Shown here: positions 11,461 to 21,449 of the stretch, piece after piece | Position numbering within the stretch: position 1 is the first letter of the stretch | How the letters are laid out: each line of letters opens with the position of its first letter | Assembly (NCBI GenBank): GCA_013180625.2 | Contig: SNVD02011507.1 | Location: 806,001 to 870,000, forward strand | Reading direction: 5' to 3' | DNA length: 64,000 bases | From: Boswellia sacra | Lineage: Eukaryota > Streptophyta > Magnoliopsida > Sapindales > Burseraceae | Notes under the pieces: generated by a model | What the model was told of the DNA's origin: nothing | Databases searched by the model: none | What the model saw: the letters and a program-made list of their open reading frames with translations, nothing else | Translations under genes and position numbers: made by a program

Positions 11461-14134
11461 GAGATAAAAGCTCTTGTTGTTGTTGTGTATTAATCAGAGT
11501 TGTTATTTAACTTCGGCATAGTTACCATGTATACCATTTGCAGACTTTGCACGTTATATGCATTTGTATCACCTTTTTTGGGAGGTAGTACTTACGGACT
11601 TATTGGTGCATTTTCAGCCTTGAGGAATAAAATTTCAAAATCTTGTTACACCTAGTTGCAATGTTATTTTCAAGTGCGTGATCGCATCAAGTTAGTTAAT
11701 TCCTATTCCTCCCCCCCAGTTGTTATGTTGCGAGCTATTAAACCATGAGAAGCTTTTTAGGTGGATACTTAAAATTTTAAAAGCAATGAGACTTGTCTAT
11801 TCTCGACTTGACAGAGGCTGGTACACTGAGATGATTATGTTTCTGATAAAAACCTATGGTAGTAAGTCATATATCATCTAATTGTACAATTCGTATTATC
11901 TTAGCAATTTCAACTGTTGTATCTTTTCAAGTAGATCTATTTGAATGTTTGACACATAGTTTCGCTTGGGATTTGACCGTGTTACTATTCCAAGGAAAAA
12001 TTTTGAGGGTTAGGGACAGTTTGTACTATCGACATAGTTAGCTGGGTCTAGGTGCATCTAGTCACGTTCTGTGCCATCTATCAACCAGACTTTACCCTTT
12101 GGTTGGGATTTCTGCCCCGATATGCGTTCGGTGCCCTTTGGTAATTCGACCGTGGCATAACACCATGTGGATCCTGTGCTTCATTTTATGTGAGTGGCAA
12201 TCGTTTTTGCCAATTTGCTTGTTATTTCTCTGTTTCTCCGATTCTCTTGCACTCGAGGCTTGTCGGAGGATGGTGGTTGCCGTTTATTGGAACTTCTTGG
12301 AGGATGGTGGTTGCAGTTTATTGGAACTTCTTTAAGGCGCCTGAATAGGGAAAACAGGTTTTCGTATATGCATTTAACTTTCCAGTCATATCGGCCATTG
12401 CCAATTGTTGCCTTATTACAAATCAGTTTTGAAAGGTTTTAAATAAACCGAGGTACATGGTAATAGCTTGGCAACTTGTTTGTCTGAGGCTTGAGAAAAA
12501 CAACTTGAGTCTCTTGGAAACTAATAAAATTAAATGGTGGCGGCAAGTGATGTAAGTTTCGTTACAATCACCAGGGCTTTGTTTGATTTAGCAGAAGATG
12601 GCATGAATAAATGAGCAAGCCAAACCGAAGCTGGCATTCCATTATCGAAAGGGGGATTATAAAACTTATTTCCAGTATAAAAATCATCTAATAAGAATTG
12701 GAATTATGATCCTGGACTATTAATGCCTGGTTTGCACTCAAATACAAAATCCTACTAAAAGAGGAAAGGGGCTTCACCAGGATTAAAGTAACGGGTGCAG
12801 TAGCAGCAGGCATTCAGCTCAGGAGTGAGAATTGAGAAAGCTTAAGGCTTTTAGGAAAAAAAAGCCTCAGTCCTGTAGGTGGATGTTCAGGTATGTAATA
12901 TTCAGCTTTTTTTCTTCAAATCTATGAGCCTCGACTGTTGAGCCACGTGATAGATTCGGCGACATCGGTTAGTGTCGACAACTTTTGCTCCATTCACGCT
13001 CTCTTTTCTGCACAGCCTCCCCAGCAATCCAGAATCCAAGTACTTCAAATCTCCTTTGAATGTAACGTAGCCTCTCAAGTAAAAAAGCAGAGCTAAGTAA
13101 TTATGTAGCAATTAAATGATGAAAATATCTGAAGAAAAGATATACCTGTAAGACAGATAGACAATTACATATCCCAGACAAGGCGTAAAGTGACTCGGAA
13201 AATTATAATTAGTTAAAAGAAAAAAAAAGATGGATAGATATCTGTCTATGCAAGTGGTGATGATGGCCACACGTTTGATGTATTTATGATCATCATCATT
13301 TATATTCTCTGTTACTTGTGATTGTTGCTGAATTCATCCCTCTTTGAATCTTACTGTTGCAGTCATTATGACATTCCTTGCAATAACTCCTGCATACCCA
13401 GTTAACCATGGTCCACTTCGTATTTGCTGATGCCATCACAAGTGATTCTTATAAGTGAATCATGATTATAAATCTGGGCACTGAGCCACATAAATGATGG
13501 TGTATATGATTTTGTTACTTGCACTCGTGTTTTGCCCATTGTTTCTATGATCTGTATGGTGAACATTTTCTTATCATAATTTATCTTGTAATGGGTATGG
13601 GATGATTAAATTCATTTGACCAATAAGTGGCATCAAAATTCAAAAGTCGACCCACGAATACGCTCTTTTTGATGAGACTGACCAATATGAAATTTCGCAC
13701 TTTGCTTCCAAGCTTGGTTAGAAATTAAAGTCGATGGGAAAACTGGAATAAAATCCTTCTACTATGACCTAGTCCATTCTGGCCTCGCCAATTGATTGAT
13801 GGAGGAGTACTTGTCACTCGTTCAGAAGTTTCGGTGTTCTCATGGAGCCCAACAACTCATATACGGTGTAAGATGGATGGCCAAAGTTGTTTTAAGTCAT
13901 GTGGGGTCAAGGATTATGCATCCAACAACAGGAGTTTTGAAGATTTTTCCGCGAGTAGTTTAAATATGAAACAAAATTTTCCAGGCCTACGATTGACTTA
14001 CGACTTAGGTAGGAAAAGGAACAAAAATATACAAAAAGACTTGACTTAGATGTGAAGTCATTGGCTGATAACAAGAACTCTATTTATTGTGTCAGAGAGA
14101 GAAACTTTGTGCTCTTAACTCTTAAGCGTTTGGC
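11461..14134. other. Intergenic region between TIR1 and the microprotein gene
   Basis: No gene recognised. It holds a 34-bp tandem duplication at 12265-12298 and 12299-12332 (GGAGGATGGTGGTTGC core, one difference). A minus-strand open frame at 12902-13111 (69 residues, containing GDLKYLDSGLLGRLCRKE) looks compositionally protein-like but matches no family I know. A plus-strand frame at 13792-14049 is also unrecognised. The last 100 bases are probably the leader of the microprotein gene. Confidence 0.5.
12265..12332 (+). repeat. 34-bp tandem duplication
   Basis: Two adjacent 34-base units begin with GGAGGATGGTGGTTGC and end with TTTATTGGAACTTCTT. They differ by about two bases. A local duplication of no evident function. 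Confidence 0.85.
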
Positions 14135-14281
14135 ATGGGGAAGGTTATTTGCTCAGAGCTGGCGGGGGATGGATTGGATCTCACTGGATTTGTCATGGCT
14201 CTTATCATCGCTCTAGCCCTCGTGGTCGTCTGTGTCCCACCTCCTCGCCGATACGTAGTTTCTGCGTACCGTATTGGTTAA
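14135..14281 (+). CDS. 48-residue single-pass membrane microprotein
   Basis: A complete small gene. The frame starts ATGGGGAAGGTTATTTGC and ends at TAA (14279-14281). The product has a short polar N-terminus with acidic residues (SELAGDGLDLTG, about 7-18), a hydrophobic stretch FVMALIIALALVVVCV (about 19-34) long enough for one membrane pass, then a proline-arginine turn and tail PPPRRYVVSAYRIG. From memory, plant genomes encode many unnamed proteins of this shape (DGLDLTGF, a membrane helix, PPPRR, then a short VYR tail), usually annotated only as uncharacterised. The positive-inside rule suggests the RR tail is cytosolic. The function is unknown and I assign none. The gene is shorter than common ORF cut-offs, so it is easily missed. 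No intron is needed. Confidence 0.7.
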   Translation: MGKVICSELAGDGLDLTGFVMALIIALALVVVCVPPPRRYVVSAYRIG

Positions 14282-15106
14282 GATGCTTCTACAACAGATC
14301 TTCTGCTATTACCCCCTTTTTTTACCTCTGCCCCCATCTGAATCTTACGTTCGGTGTCTTCTGCCTGTCTTTTGTTAGATTTTGTTCAATATTGTGTTTA
14401 CTACATGTTATATTGTCGTTACAAAATGATAATCCATATAGGATTTGTTCAAAATTGTCTTCACTACATCTTATGGTGATCGGTGTCATGATAAAATTAT
14501 ACCAAGGACTTGGTTGATAAAGAGAATTCATCTCAGATACTCTGTATACTTTCTAGTTATTGAATATCTGTATACTTTCTAATTAATGAAAGAGCAAGAG
14601 TTAATTACCTACTGTTTCTCATGATCTGATGCAATTCATTGTAAATTCATTCCCAGGTTACGCTTGTAAATGTGAAACTAGTATGCAACAAAATTGCTCC
14701 ATCATAAAGAGCAAATTCGATTATAACCTTATCGCAAGAGAACAGGGACTGACATTACCGGATGGAGATATGATAAAGTAAACTGACAGCAATATCAATA
14801 CAACATTCATTTAAATATATAAATTACATGTATGAATTAAACAAATACAGCAAAAGGAAAAAGTTTGCCATTTCAAGTTCAATTTATCAACGATGCAAAA
14901 TCAGCTAGATCATTTTTTTTCTTACAATTAAAAAAAAAAACTCCTTGATCTAAAGAAGCTGTGACAGTGACAGCAGAACTTATCTATCACATTTCAAAAA
15001 GAACTACAAATACAGGGAAAACACAAAACTTCGATGATTTCTTATTAACTAAATTTGCAAACAATTCATTAATAAAGTACAATAGATATAAGTATTGCAT
15101 CTGGAA
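14282..15106. other. Intergenic spacer between convergent genes
   Basis: About 0.8 kb between the plus-strand microprotein gene and the 3' end of the minus-strand FYV7-like gene. It should hold both 3' untranslated regions. It contains A and T runs (about 14907-14941) and no other recognisable feature. Confidence 0.6.
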
Positions 15107-16476
15107 TTAGGTGTTGTTATGAAGTGAGTTTTGGCTAGAACCTTGAATGATCTGCAAAAGATGTTCGATCCTGTACTTCATTACAGGCTGACCATACCGT
15201 GTTTTTTTGAACATCTTTGCCCTTGTTGCCTTCCTTTGAGCTTCAGCATTTTCTCGCTCTTCCTTCTTTGCCTGAATAATAGCCTCCCTCTCCATTTTTT
15301 CCTTCTCTTCCTCTTCACGCTTCTTCTCATACAGTTCTTCCATTTTAAGTTTCTTCTTCTTGTTCTTTGCTTTAATCTTACTCTCATTTCCAGTTTGATC
15401 CTGATCCTGATGTAGCCATTAAAAAGAGATAACTCACTACATTGAGCTCCGTATAATGGGCAAATCTAAGTTTGCAATTTGATATCTGATTGAAATATTA
15501 TTGAGTTCTGTATAATGGGCAGACCTAAGATTGCAATTTGTAACTGATCGAAATCCAGAAATGGGTTCTAAAACAAGGTGATATATAATTCAAGAAGAAA
15601 ACTATGCTTAATTTGAAAAATGTAAATACACTCCAGAGGCAACCCAGACAAACGACTAGAATTTCTTAACTAAAACTGGAACTTGCTCCTCCAAATTCAC
15701 AAATTCATATGCTATTCTAGGACAATTAATATCAAAATTCACAAATAAGCATCCCGTGAAAAAAAAAAAGAATATAACCAATGCATAATCATTTACAAAA
15801 AGCAATACCCTATATAACTTAGTGCATTTAGCGACTTGAACCTAAAAGAAAGCTACCTAATTCTTGAAAACATTTTAGAGAGAAAACAACGAACAAAATA
15901 ATTATTATGTAAAGTCGAGTTAAGTAAGAAACCAACCTCCATAGGTCTAACAGCCGATGAAGCATCATTTTGCTGAGTTTGTTGCTTTAGAGACTTCTTA
16001 TACTTGCACACATACTTGGCATTCTTATAGAACTCCCGTTGTTTCTCTGATCGAAAACATAGAACATAGTTGTTAATATTCCTTAAAACAGAATACTTAT
16101 AATCAAAAGACAAAACAATAATTTCCCCCCAAAATCCTACATAATATATTAAATTAACAAATTTTAACTTCAAATGCACAATAAGAAGAGTTTTACTTTT
16201 TCACTGTGTGAAGCCCCATTTGAAGAGTGAACCATATTGTTCATCCAATTACAGTAACAGAGAACCCAAAGCATGCACAAAGGATATTGATTTATTACTT
16301 TTAAAGGCTGGGTTGTACTTGTTGCTCATTGTTTTGGCATTAGCAAAGGCTTCTAGCGAGAGACCAGTCCCTCCCAATCTCTGCAAGTTCTTCTTTTTCT
16401 TCTTATTGTCGACGGCCAATTTTGAGCCGTTGTTTTTGTCGACTTTCTCTCCATCAATCGAGTCCCGACGCCTCAT
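15107..16476 (-). CDS. FYV7/CCDC59-like rRNA-processing protein
   Basis: A small, strongly basic, coiled-coil nucleolar-type protein. Three exons on the minus strand, 16476-16299, 16046-15937 and 15406-15107, join in phase to give 195 residues. The N-terminus is KKKKKNLQRLGGTGLSLEAF, a Lys-rich nuclear or nucleolar signal. The middle holds QREFYKNAKYVCKYKKSLKQ. The third exon has a long charged helix (EELYEKKREEEEKEKMEREA) followed by the family signature KMFKKTRYGQPVMKYRIEHL. Yeast Fyv7 and human CCDC59/TAP26 share this C-terminal motif, and Fyv7 acts in 40S/18S pre-rRNA processing; the plant role is inferred. The start chosen is MRRRDSIDGEK. An upstream in-frame ATG at 16605 would add 43 low-complexity residues and is probably leader. 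Confidence 0.8.
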
Positions 16477-16605
16477 GCTGATTGTGATTGCGGACCGAGA
16501 ATTAGAGCAGGTGGTAGATATGACAAAATTCGGGAACTGAGATTTGGAAAACCCTAATTTTGCAGAGGAAGTCGCGTTCGCGTTCGCTTTCACGGTCACG
16601 GTCAC

Positions 16606-17231
16606 GGTCGAAAATTGTTAGGGAAATATTTGTTCGGGGTAATTATAGCGTTCGCTTTTAATTAAAAAATTAACGACGTCCTCCATAGTTTTAAAATTTT
16701 TGTTAACATCCCCTCTTGTAGGTATAATATTATTTGACCGAGTGGGAGAGTTAAGAGTTGACAAAAGAATTCTTCACTTCTTTCTCTCATTCAAAGCCAT
16801 ATATGAGACTTTCATCTTGCACATCTCCTGAGTGATAGAAGTAAAGAAGAACTTTTCTTTTTAATTACCTTCCTCGTGTATGTATAAGATCGAATTAATC
16901 CATTCGATTTCTTAAAAGGATTACTAATCCTTAACTCTTCGAGGAATCCTTTATCAATGGTTGTGAATGACTGATTTTTCTCAATCTTTTCGATCTTGGT
17001 TCCATATGAGCAAGTCAGAAAGATTGAGAAATAGAACCATCTAATCTGATTCGTTCTCAGTAATCATGAGATGATCGTCTTAGGATGATCCTTTCATTGA
17101 TGAATGCTCCTATTACACTCGTAGTCTCTGAAGGATGAAAACTAACTCTATAGTATTTACATCAAGAATTCAAGTATTGTATACGTTATTAGTCTGATCC
17201 TTTGTAGGTGCCTTCTTTTTTCTTCCCATAG
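16606..17231. other. Upstream flank of FYV7-like gene, unassigned
   Basis: No gene seen. It contains short palindrome-rich stretches, for example TCAATCTTTTCGATC near 16981 and a near inverted copy AGATTGAGAAATAGAACC near 17018. The texture resembles organelle spacer DNA and it leads into definite plastid-derived sequence, so part of it may be plastid DNA too. This cannot be settled by eye. Confidence 0.35.
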
Positions 17232-17379
17232 GAGTTATTTCACAAATACTTGCCATGGTATGAAAGAAGGGTGGAACAAGCACACTTGGAGAGTGCAATA
17301 CAACAGAGTTATTTCACAAATACTTGCCATGGTATGAAAGAAGGGTGGAACAAGCACACTTGGAGAGTGCAATACAACA
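17232..17379 (+). repeat. Perfect 74-bp tandem duplication
   Basis: Two adjacent identical 74-base units (17232-17305 and 17306-17379), each starting GAGTTATTTCACAAATAC and ending GAGTGCAATACAACA. Complete identity suggests a recent duplication. It lies next to plastid-derived sequence. The source of the unit was not recognised. Confidence 0.95.
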
Positions 17380-17411
17380 GAGAGCTCTATGCTACACTTG
17401 GGAAGGATGAA

Positions 17412-17456
17412 TCGGTGCTAAACAATCTGACGCTTTAATCCACTCAACCATCTCTT
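17412..17456 (-). pseudogene. trnS-GCU-like plastid tRNA fragment
   Basis: Read on the minus strand this starts GAAGAGATGGTTGAGTGG and continues ATTAAAGCGTCAGATTG. That matches the 5' half of plastid tRNA-Ser(GCU) (acceptor strand, D arm and anticodon stem) with about five differences in 36 bases, nearly all C-to-T or G-to-A. It breaks off in the anticodon loop, so it cannot be a working tRNA. The transition bias is what methylated nuclear copies of plastid DNA show. The match is from memory. Confidence 0.5.
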
Positions 17457-17481
17457 CGATTTCAAAAAAAAAAAAAAGACA

Positions 17482-17822
17482 ATTAATTTGTTCCATTGCA
17501 TAAAAAAGTTTTTAAATCGCAAGTTGAAACAGGTGAAATTAAAGATCATTACTTGAATGCTACTGCAAGTACATGCAAAGAAATGATCAAAAAGGCTGTA
17601 TATACCAGAGAGTTTGGAGTTCTTATCATAATGCATGACTACTTAACAGGTGTATTCACCGCAAATACTAGCTTGGCTCATTATTACCGAGATAATTAAT
17701 GGTCTATTTCTTCACATCAACCGTGCAATGTATGTAATTATTGATAGATAGAAGAATCATGGTACGCACTTTCGTGTACTAGCTAAAGCTTTATGTCTGT
17801 CCGGTGGAGATCATATTCACTA
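17482..17822 (+). pseudogene. rbcL: Nuclear copy of an internal plastid rbcL fragment
   Basis: The translated frame reads [20 protein letters not shown], then [20 protein letters not shown] and [18 protein letters not shown]. These match the large subunit of Rubisco at roughly residues 220-295; after a shift, HINRAM-like, RVLAKAL and GGDHIH stretches reach about residue 327. Plastid rbcL would read [37 protein letters not shown] and CRDNG. Here a TAA interrupts the frame after RDN, the catalytic region is incomplete and both ends are missing, so it is a dead nuclear plastid insertion. Changes are mostly transitions. It breaks into AT-rich nuclear DNA at about 17825. Confidence 0.92.
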
Positions 17823-17824
17823 TA

Positions 17825-19718
17825 GTAAAAATATTTAAATTGTTATAATACTTTTAAGTTTGAGTATAAAAAATTTAATCAATTGTCTGATTTTGTTCAT
17901 CTAAAATTCAATCCACATTATTTATTTATTTCACAAAATTCTACCTAACTATTGTCAATTTACTGGTGGTATGAAAATCTCAATAAATTTGATATAATTA
18001 TTGGTTTTTTTATTAAACTAAATGGTTAAACAATAATAGTAACGAATTAAGGTGAGCAAAATTCTAAAATTACAAGAAAAGTTGAGTTTCAATTAAATTA
18101 AAGTTAAAAAAGAAGGGTTATTTTTTCATTTGACCCTCGACGGGGGTCTCATAACTAGATCTAAGCCATTTTTTGGATTTAATTATTTGAGACCCCTTTT
18201 GCATGTAAAAAGGCTTAAATGCCCTTATTAAAATTAATGTAAGAAAGCATCCAAAGCATTCAAACTCTCCAAACTCACTCCTTTTTACGTAAACCGAATG
18301 TGGAGCAATTTTTTGTGAAGGTTTGAAGTGAACAACTTGATTGTTATCTCAACATTAAAGAAGTAAAGGTAATACTTAAAAGCCTTCATCATGTTCTTGA
18401 TAAATGTTGTTTTTAAACTTAGGCCTATTTGGTTGGAGTAAAATTGGAGGGAAAGGGCTTGGGATTACTTAGGAATCCTATGTCTTTTGCTCGGTTAAAG
18501 TTTTTGACTTAAGAAAAAGTTTTTTTAAAAATTAGGATTATTTAAGTTTCAACAATTAATTTTCCACTCCTTTACCTTAGGAAAACTTGAATTTCTTACG
18601 GGTACTATATTAAATTATTAAATTAACCTTGTATATTTTTTGTGTATCCAAAACTAACTTTATTTAAATAATTGATTAAATTATTTTATAAATAATTAAT
18701 AAAATAATTATAATTTATTAATTTGTTTTCCAAAAATTAAAGAATTGCAAATATTACATTTTTTGAAAATTAAAAAAACTGCAAAATTTGAAAACAATTT
18801 TCTAGCTTGCATTGCCAGCGACAGTTGGCACATCCGCATGTTCTACGTCACCGCTGACACAACATGAATCATCAATTGTCACTCTATCACTTTCTACTGG
18901 TTTCGTAGGCAAAAGCCTAACTGTTTTCCGTCAAATGACGAGTTCTGTGGCGGATCTGAATATATATCCATCACATGCAACAAACTAGCTAGTCTTTTAT
19001 TGTTGAAACTTAAATAGATGGAGAGATCATCGAATGAAGATCACTTTGGAACAGGTGGTGACGCTTTACCCTCCCTGTGGTGGTCTCAGCGATGGTGGTC
19101 GATCGATCACTATGTAATTTTTTTAAATTTTAACTTTATTATTCTTATTTAAATTAATAATAAATGAAAACATTTTAATATATATTATTTTATTTAATTA
19201 AATAATAAAACAATATATAATACGTATTTTATTAATTATTTTTGCTTAATTATTTTTATATAATAATTTAAACTTAATTAATTTTTAACCAATATCTACA
19301 TTATTTAAAATATATTCTTTGTCTTATTATTTATTTAAATTAATGATAAACATTTTGTAATTAATTTTGAAAAAATAAAAATCATTTTTAAATAGTTTAT
19401 ATTTCCTAATGAATATCATATATTTTATTATTGAGGATATTTATATTCAATTTATTTATGAATAATTCCTTCATCTATAATTCAAATGTGAAACCAAACA
19501 AAATAAAATAACTGCCAAACCCATTCCTTTCCCTCGATTTTCCTTTTGCACCCACTTTTCATTTCTTGTAACTGAACACCCCGTATGCTATAGTTTGGAG
19601 GTAAAGTTTCACAAACTATCTTACCTTTTGCCTTATTATCGTGGAAAAACACCTTTTGTACTCTTGTATAAGGCAACCTTATGTTTTCAAATATTCATCA
19701 TGGATCACCTCTTTATTA
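17825..19718. other. AT-rich intergenic DNA with possible decayed transposon
   Basis: No gene recognised. A segment from about 18420 (CCTATTTGGTTGGAG, then GGAGGGAAAGGGCTTGGG) to about 19560 (CCAAACCCATTCCTTTCCC, then GAAACCAAACAAAATAA upstream of it) has weakly inverted ends, as in a decayed DNA transposon. The interior is long AT-rich runs (about 18600-18760 and 19110-19480). Evidence for the element is weak. Confidence 0.3.
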
Positions 19719-19726
19719 ATTTGGAT

Positions 19727-20238
19727 TAGGGGTGGCAATTTTTGACACGATCCGTGAACACGACACGAACACGACACGAATACGTTACACGATTAATAAA
19801 TGAGTCAGGTTAGTGTTGAAGGTGTTCAACACGCCAACCCGTTTAATGACACGAATAGTTAAATATATTTTGTACATTCTTAATATGTAAATTCATTCAA
19901 TGATATAAATTATTATCTACTTACAATATATATATTATAAAATTGAAATTTTATACTATAAAATAAATTAATTTATAAAATAATAAATTATGATGATTTT
20001 AATAATATTTTATACTAACAATGGTTTATATTCTAAAAATAATTTTAATTGATTTAAATATAGAGAATATAATATATTATGTATAACTAAGTTAAATAAT
20101 TAAGTAAATTATGCGAATTAAATATGACACGATTACGACACGTGGGTAACACGTTTAATAATTGGATGGGTTTGGGTTTCATGTTTTGACACGAATAATT
20201 AAATGGGCCGACACGACACGACACGATTGCCACCCCTA
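19727..20238. mobile_element. hAT-type MITE, 512 bp, with 8-bp target duplication
   Basis: Ends are inverted: TAGGGGTGGCAAT at the left and ATTGCCACCCCTA at the right. An exact 8-base duplication ATTTGGAT flanks it at 19719-19726 and 20239-20246, as hAT transposases produce. The subterminal regions are rich in CACGACACGAAC-like repeats, and the centre is AT-rich without coding potential. It is therefore a non-autonomous element. A smaller relative lies at 41258-41413. Confidence 0.93.
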
Positions 20239-21107
20239 ATTTGGATATTAAGTTTATGTAAATAACCTTAATGTGAAGGGTTAAAACTATATTTTAACGC
20301 GACCAGAGTGAACAAAATAAAATGGTGAAGTCAACATTTAAAATATTCTTTCTCATTTAACCCACATTCTCTTTCTTTCTCCATGTTTTGTTTTCTCTCT
20401 CTTTTGTGACTGTTTTTCTTCCCGCCATCCTAAGTGCTAACCCTACTACAGCGTGAGGCGAGGCTTGCTAGATCATCGAAGACCTTGTAGTAGTTTATTT
20501 CGACGTTAGGGTAAGCATTATCGGTTTTTTTAACTACCATATACCATGACTCTTATAAGTGTTTTGTTTGAGTTTTTGTTTATTTCCCTTTTTTTTGATA
20601 TTTCAAATATTTGGACTACTGATTTTAGTAATTTTTCTGTAACTTTGGAGTTTTATGTTGTTTCTGCGTGTTTTTTTTTTGGAATCAGAACCCTTTTTGT
20701 AAATTGCTGATAAACATGTGAAATTGATGTCATTTGTTATATACTTGAACTGTTATATTCACATGCACGAATGAGGTGTTTGCCTTTTTATAGTATTATG
20801 TCGTGCATGGCTACGGTTTATGTTTTTGATGTTTGTGATTGGTTTTTTTTTTTTTTTAGTATTTCTATATCTATTGATGCATTTTAGTATTTGGATGACT
20901 AATTTTACCAATTTTTCTGTTGCTTTGGAATTTTATGTCGTTTCTACATTTTTTTTGGATTCAAAACCTTAGCTTTTTAGGAAATTTGGGGTTTTTGCAA
21001 ACTGCTGATAAATATATGAAATTGGTGTTATTTGTTATATACTTGTAGTAGTGTTATATTCATGTGCATGCATGCAAGAGATGTGTGCATTAACATTAAA
21101 GGCATAA
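20239..21107. other. Upstream part of MULE relic with internal direct repeat
   Basis: Noncoding DNA before the broken transposase-like frame. A segment at about 20600-20775 is repeated in degenerate form at about 20880-21075. Shared strings include TTTGGA, AATTTTTCTGT, TTTTATGT, GTTTCT and GTTATATACTTG, at an offset of about 280 bases. A GT-rich boundary after TTTCGACGTTAG near 20510 could be an old splice donor. It is probably the leader or intron of the element. Confidence 0.4.
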
Positions 21108-21449
21108 TGTCATTGGTTTACCTTTGGCAATGTGGATCTTGATAAAGTCAGTAGGATTAGTTTGTTTACTATTGATAATTTGGTTTTCGAACTGGGGGTT
21201 ATAGATCATATGGAAGTAAAATCTAGTGTAAAATTACTTTGGAATGGAGAAATAATGATAATTGAAACTGACCTTAAATCACTCGAAATGTTGTAAATGT
21301 TTGAAATAAAAGGTATTTATGAGATGACCATTTCATTAGATATTACACCCGTAGACATTGAGCCACTTCCCTTTGACCCTAGTAATGATGTAAATGAACC
21401 TGATATAGATATACAAGCTAAGGATGTGGATATAGATGTGTCAGGCTAA
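21108..21449 (+). pseudogene. MULE transposase PB1-like domain relic
   Basis: One frame is open from 21108 to 21449 except for a single TAA at 21294-21296. It reads CHWFTFGNVDLDKVSRISLF, then TIDNLVFELGVIDHMEVKSS, then LLWNGEIMIIETDLKSLEML, stop, MFEIKGIYEMTISLDI and an acidic tail (DIEPLPFDPSNDVNEPDID). The pattern, with a V/D-D-x-D start, a xxLFEID-type helix, an ELG turn, a hydrophobic L/W-N-G strand, a D-x-DxLEML helix and a final IYEMTI strand, resembles the plant PB1-like domain at the N-terminus of MuDR-type (MULE) transposases. No catalytic DDE region follows within the window, so it is a truncated and broken relic. The assignment is from pattern memory. Confidence 0.5.

Noticed and set aside
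16477..16605. Longer N-terminus for the FYV7-like protein
   Set aside because: The added 43 residues are repetitive (TVTVKANANATSS) and unlike the family; the ATG at 16476 sits just before the conserved basic region.
17250..17438. 62-residue frame with a repeated CHGMKEGWNKHTWRVQYN unit
   Set aside because: It is the translation of the 74-bp duplication continuing into the antisense of the trnS-like fragment; no protein family fits.
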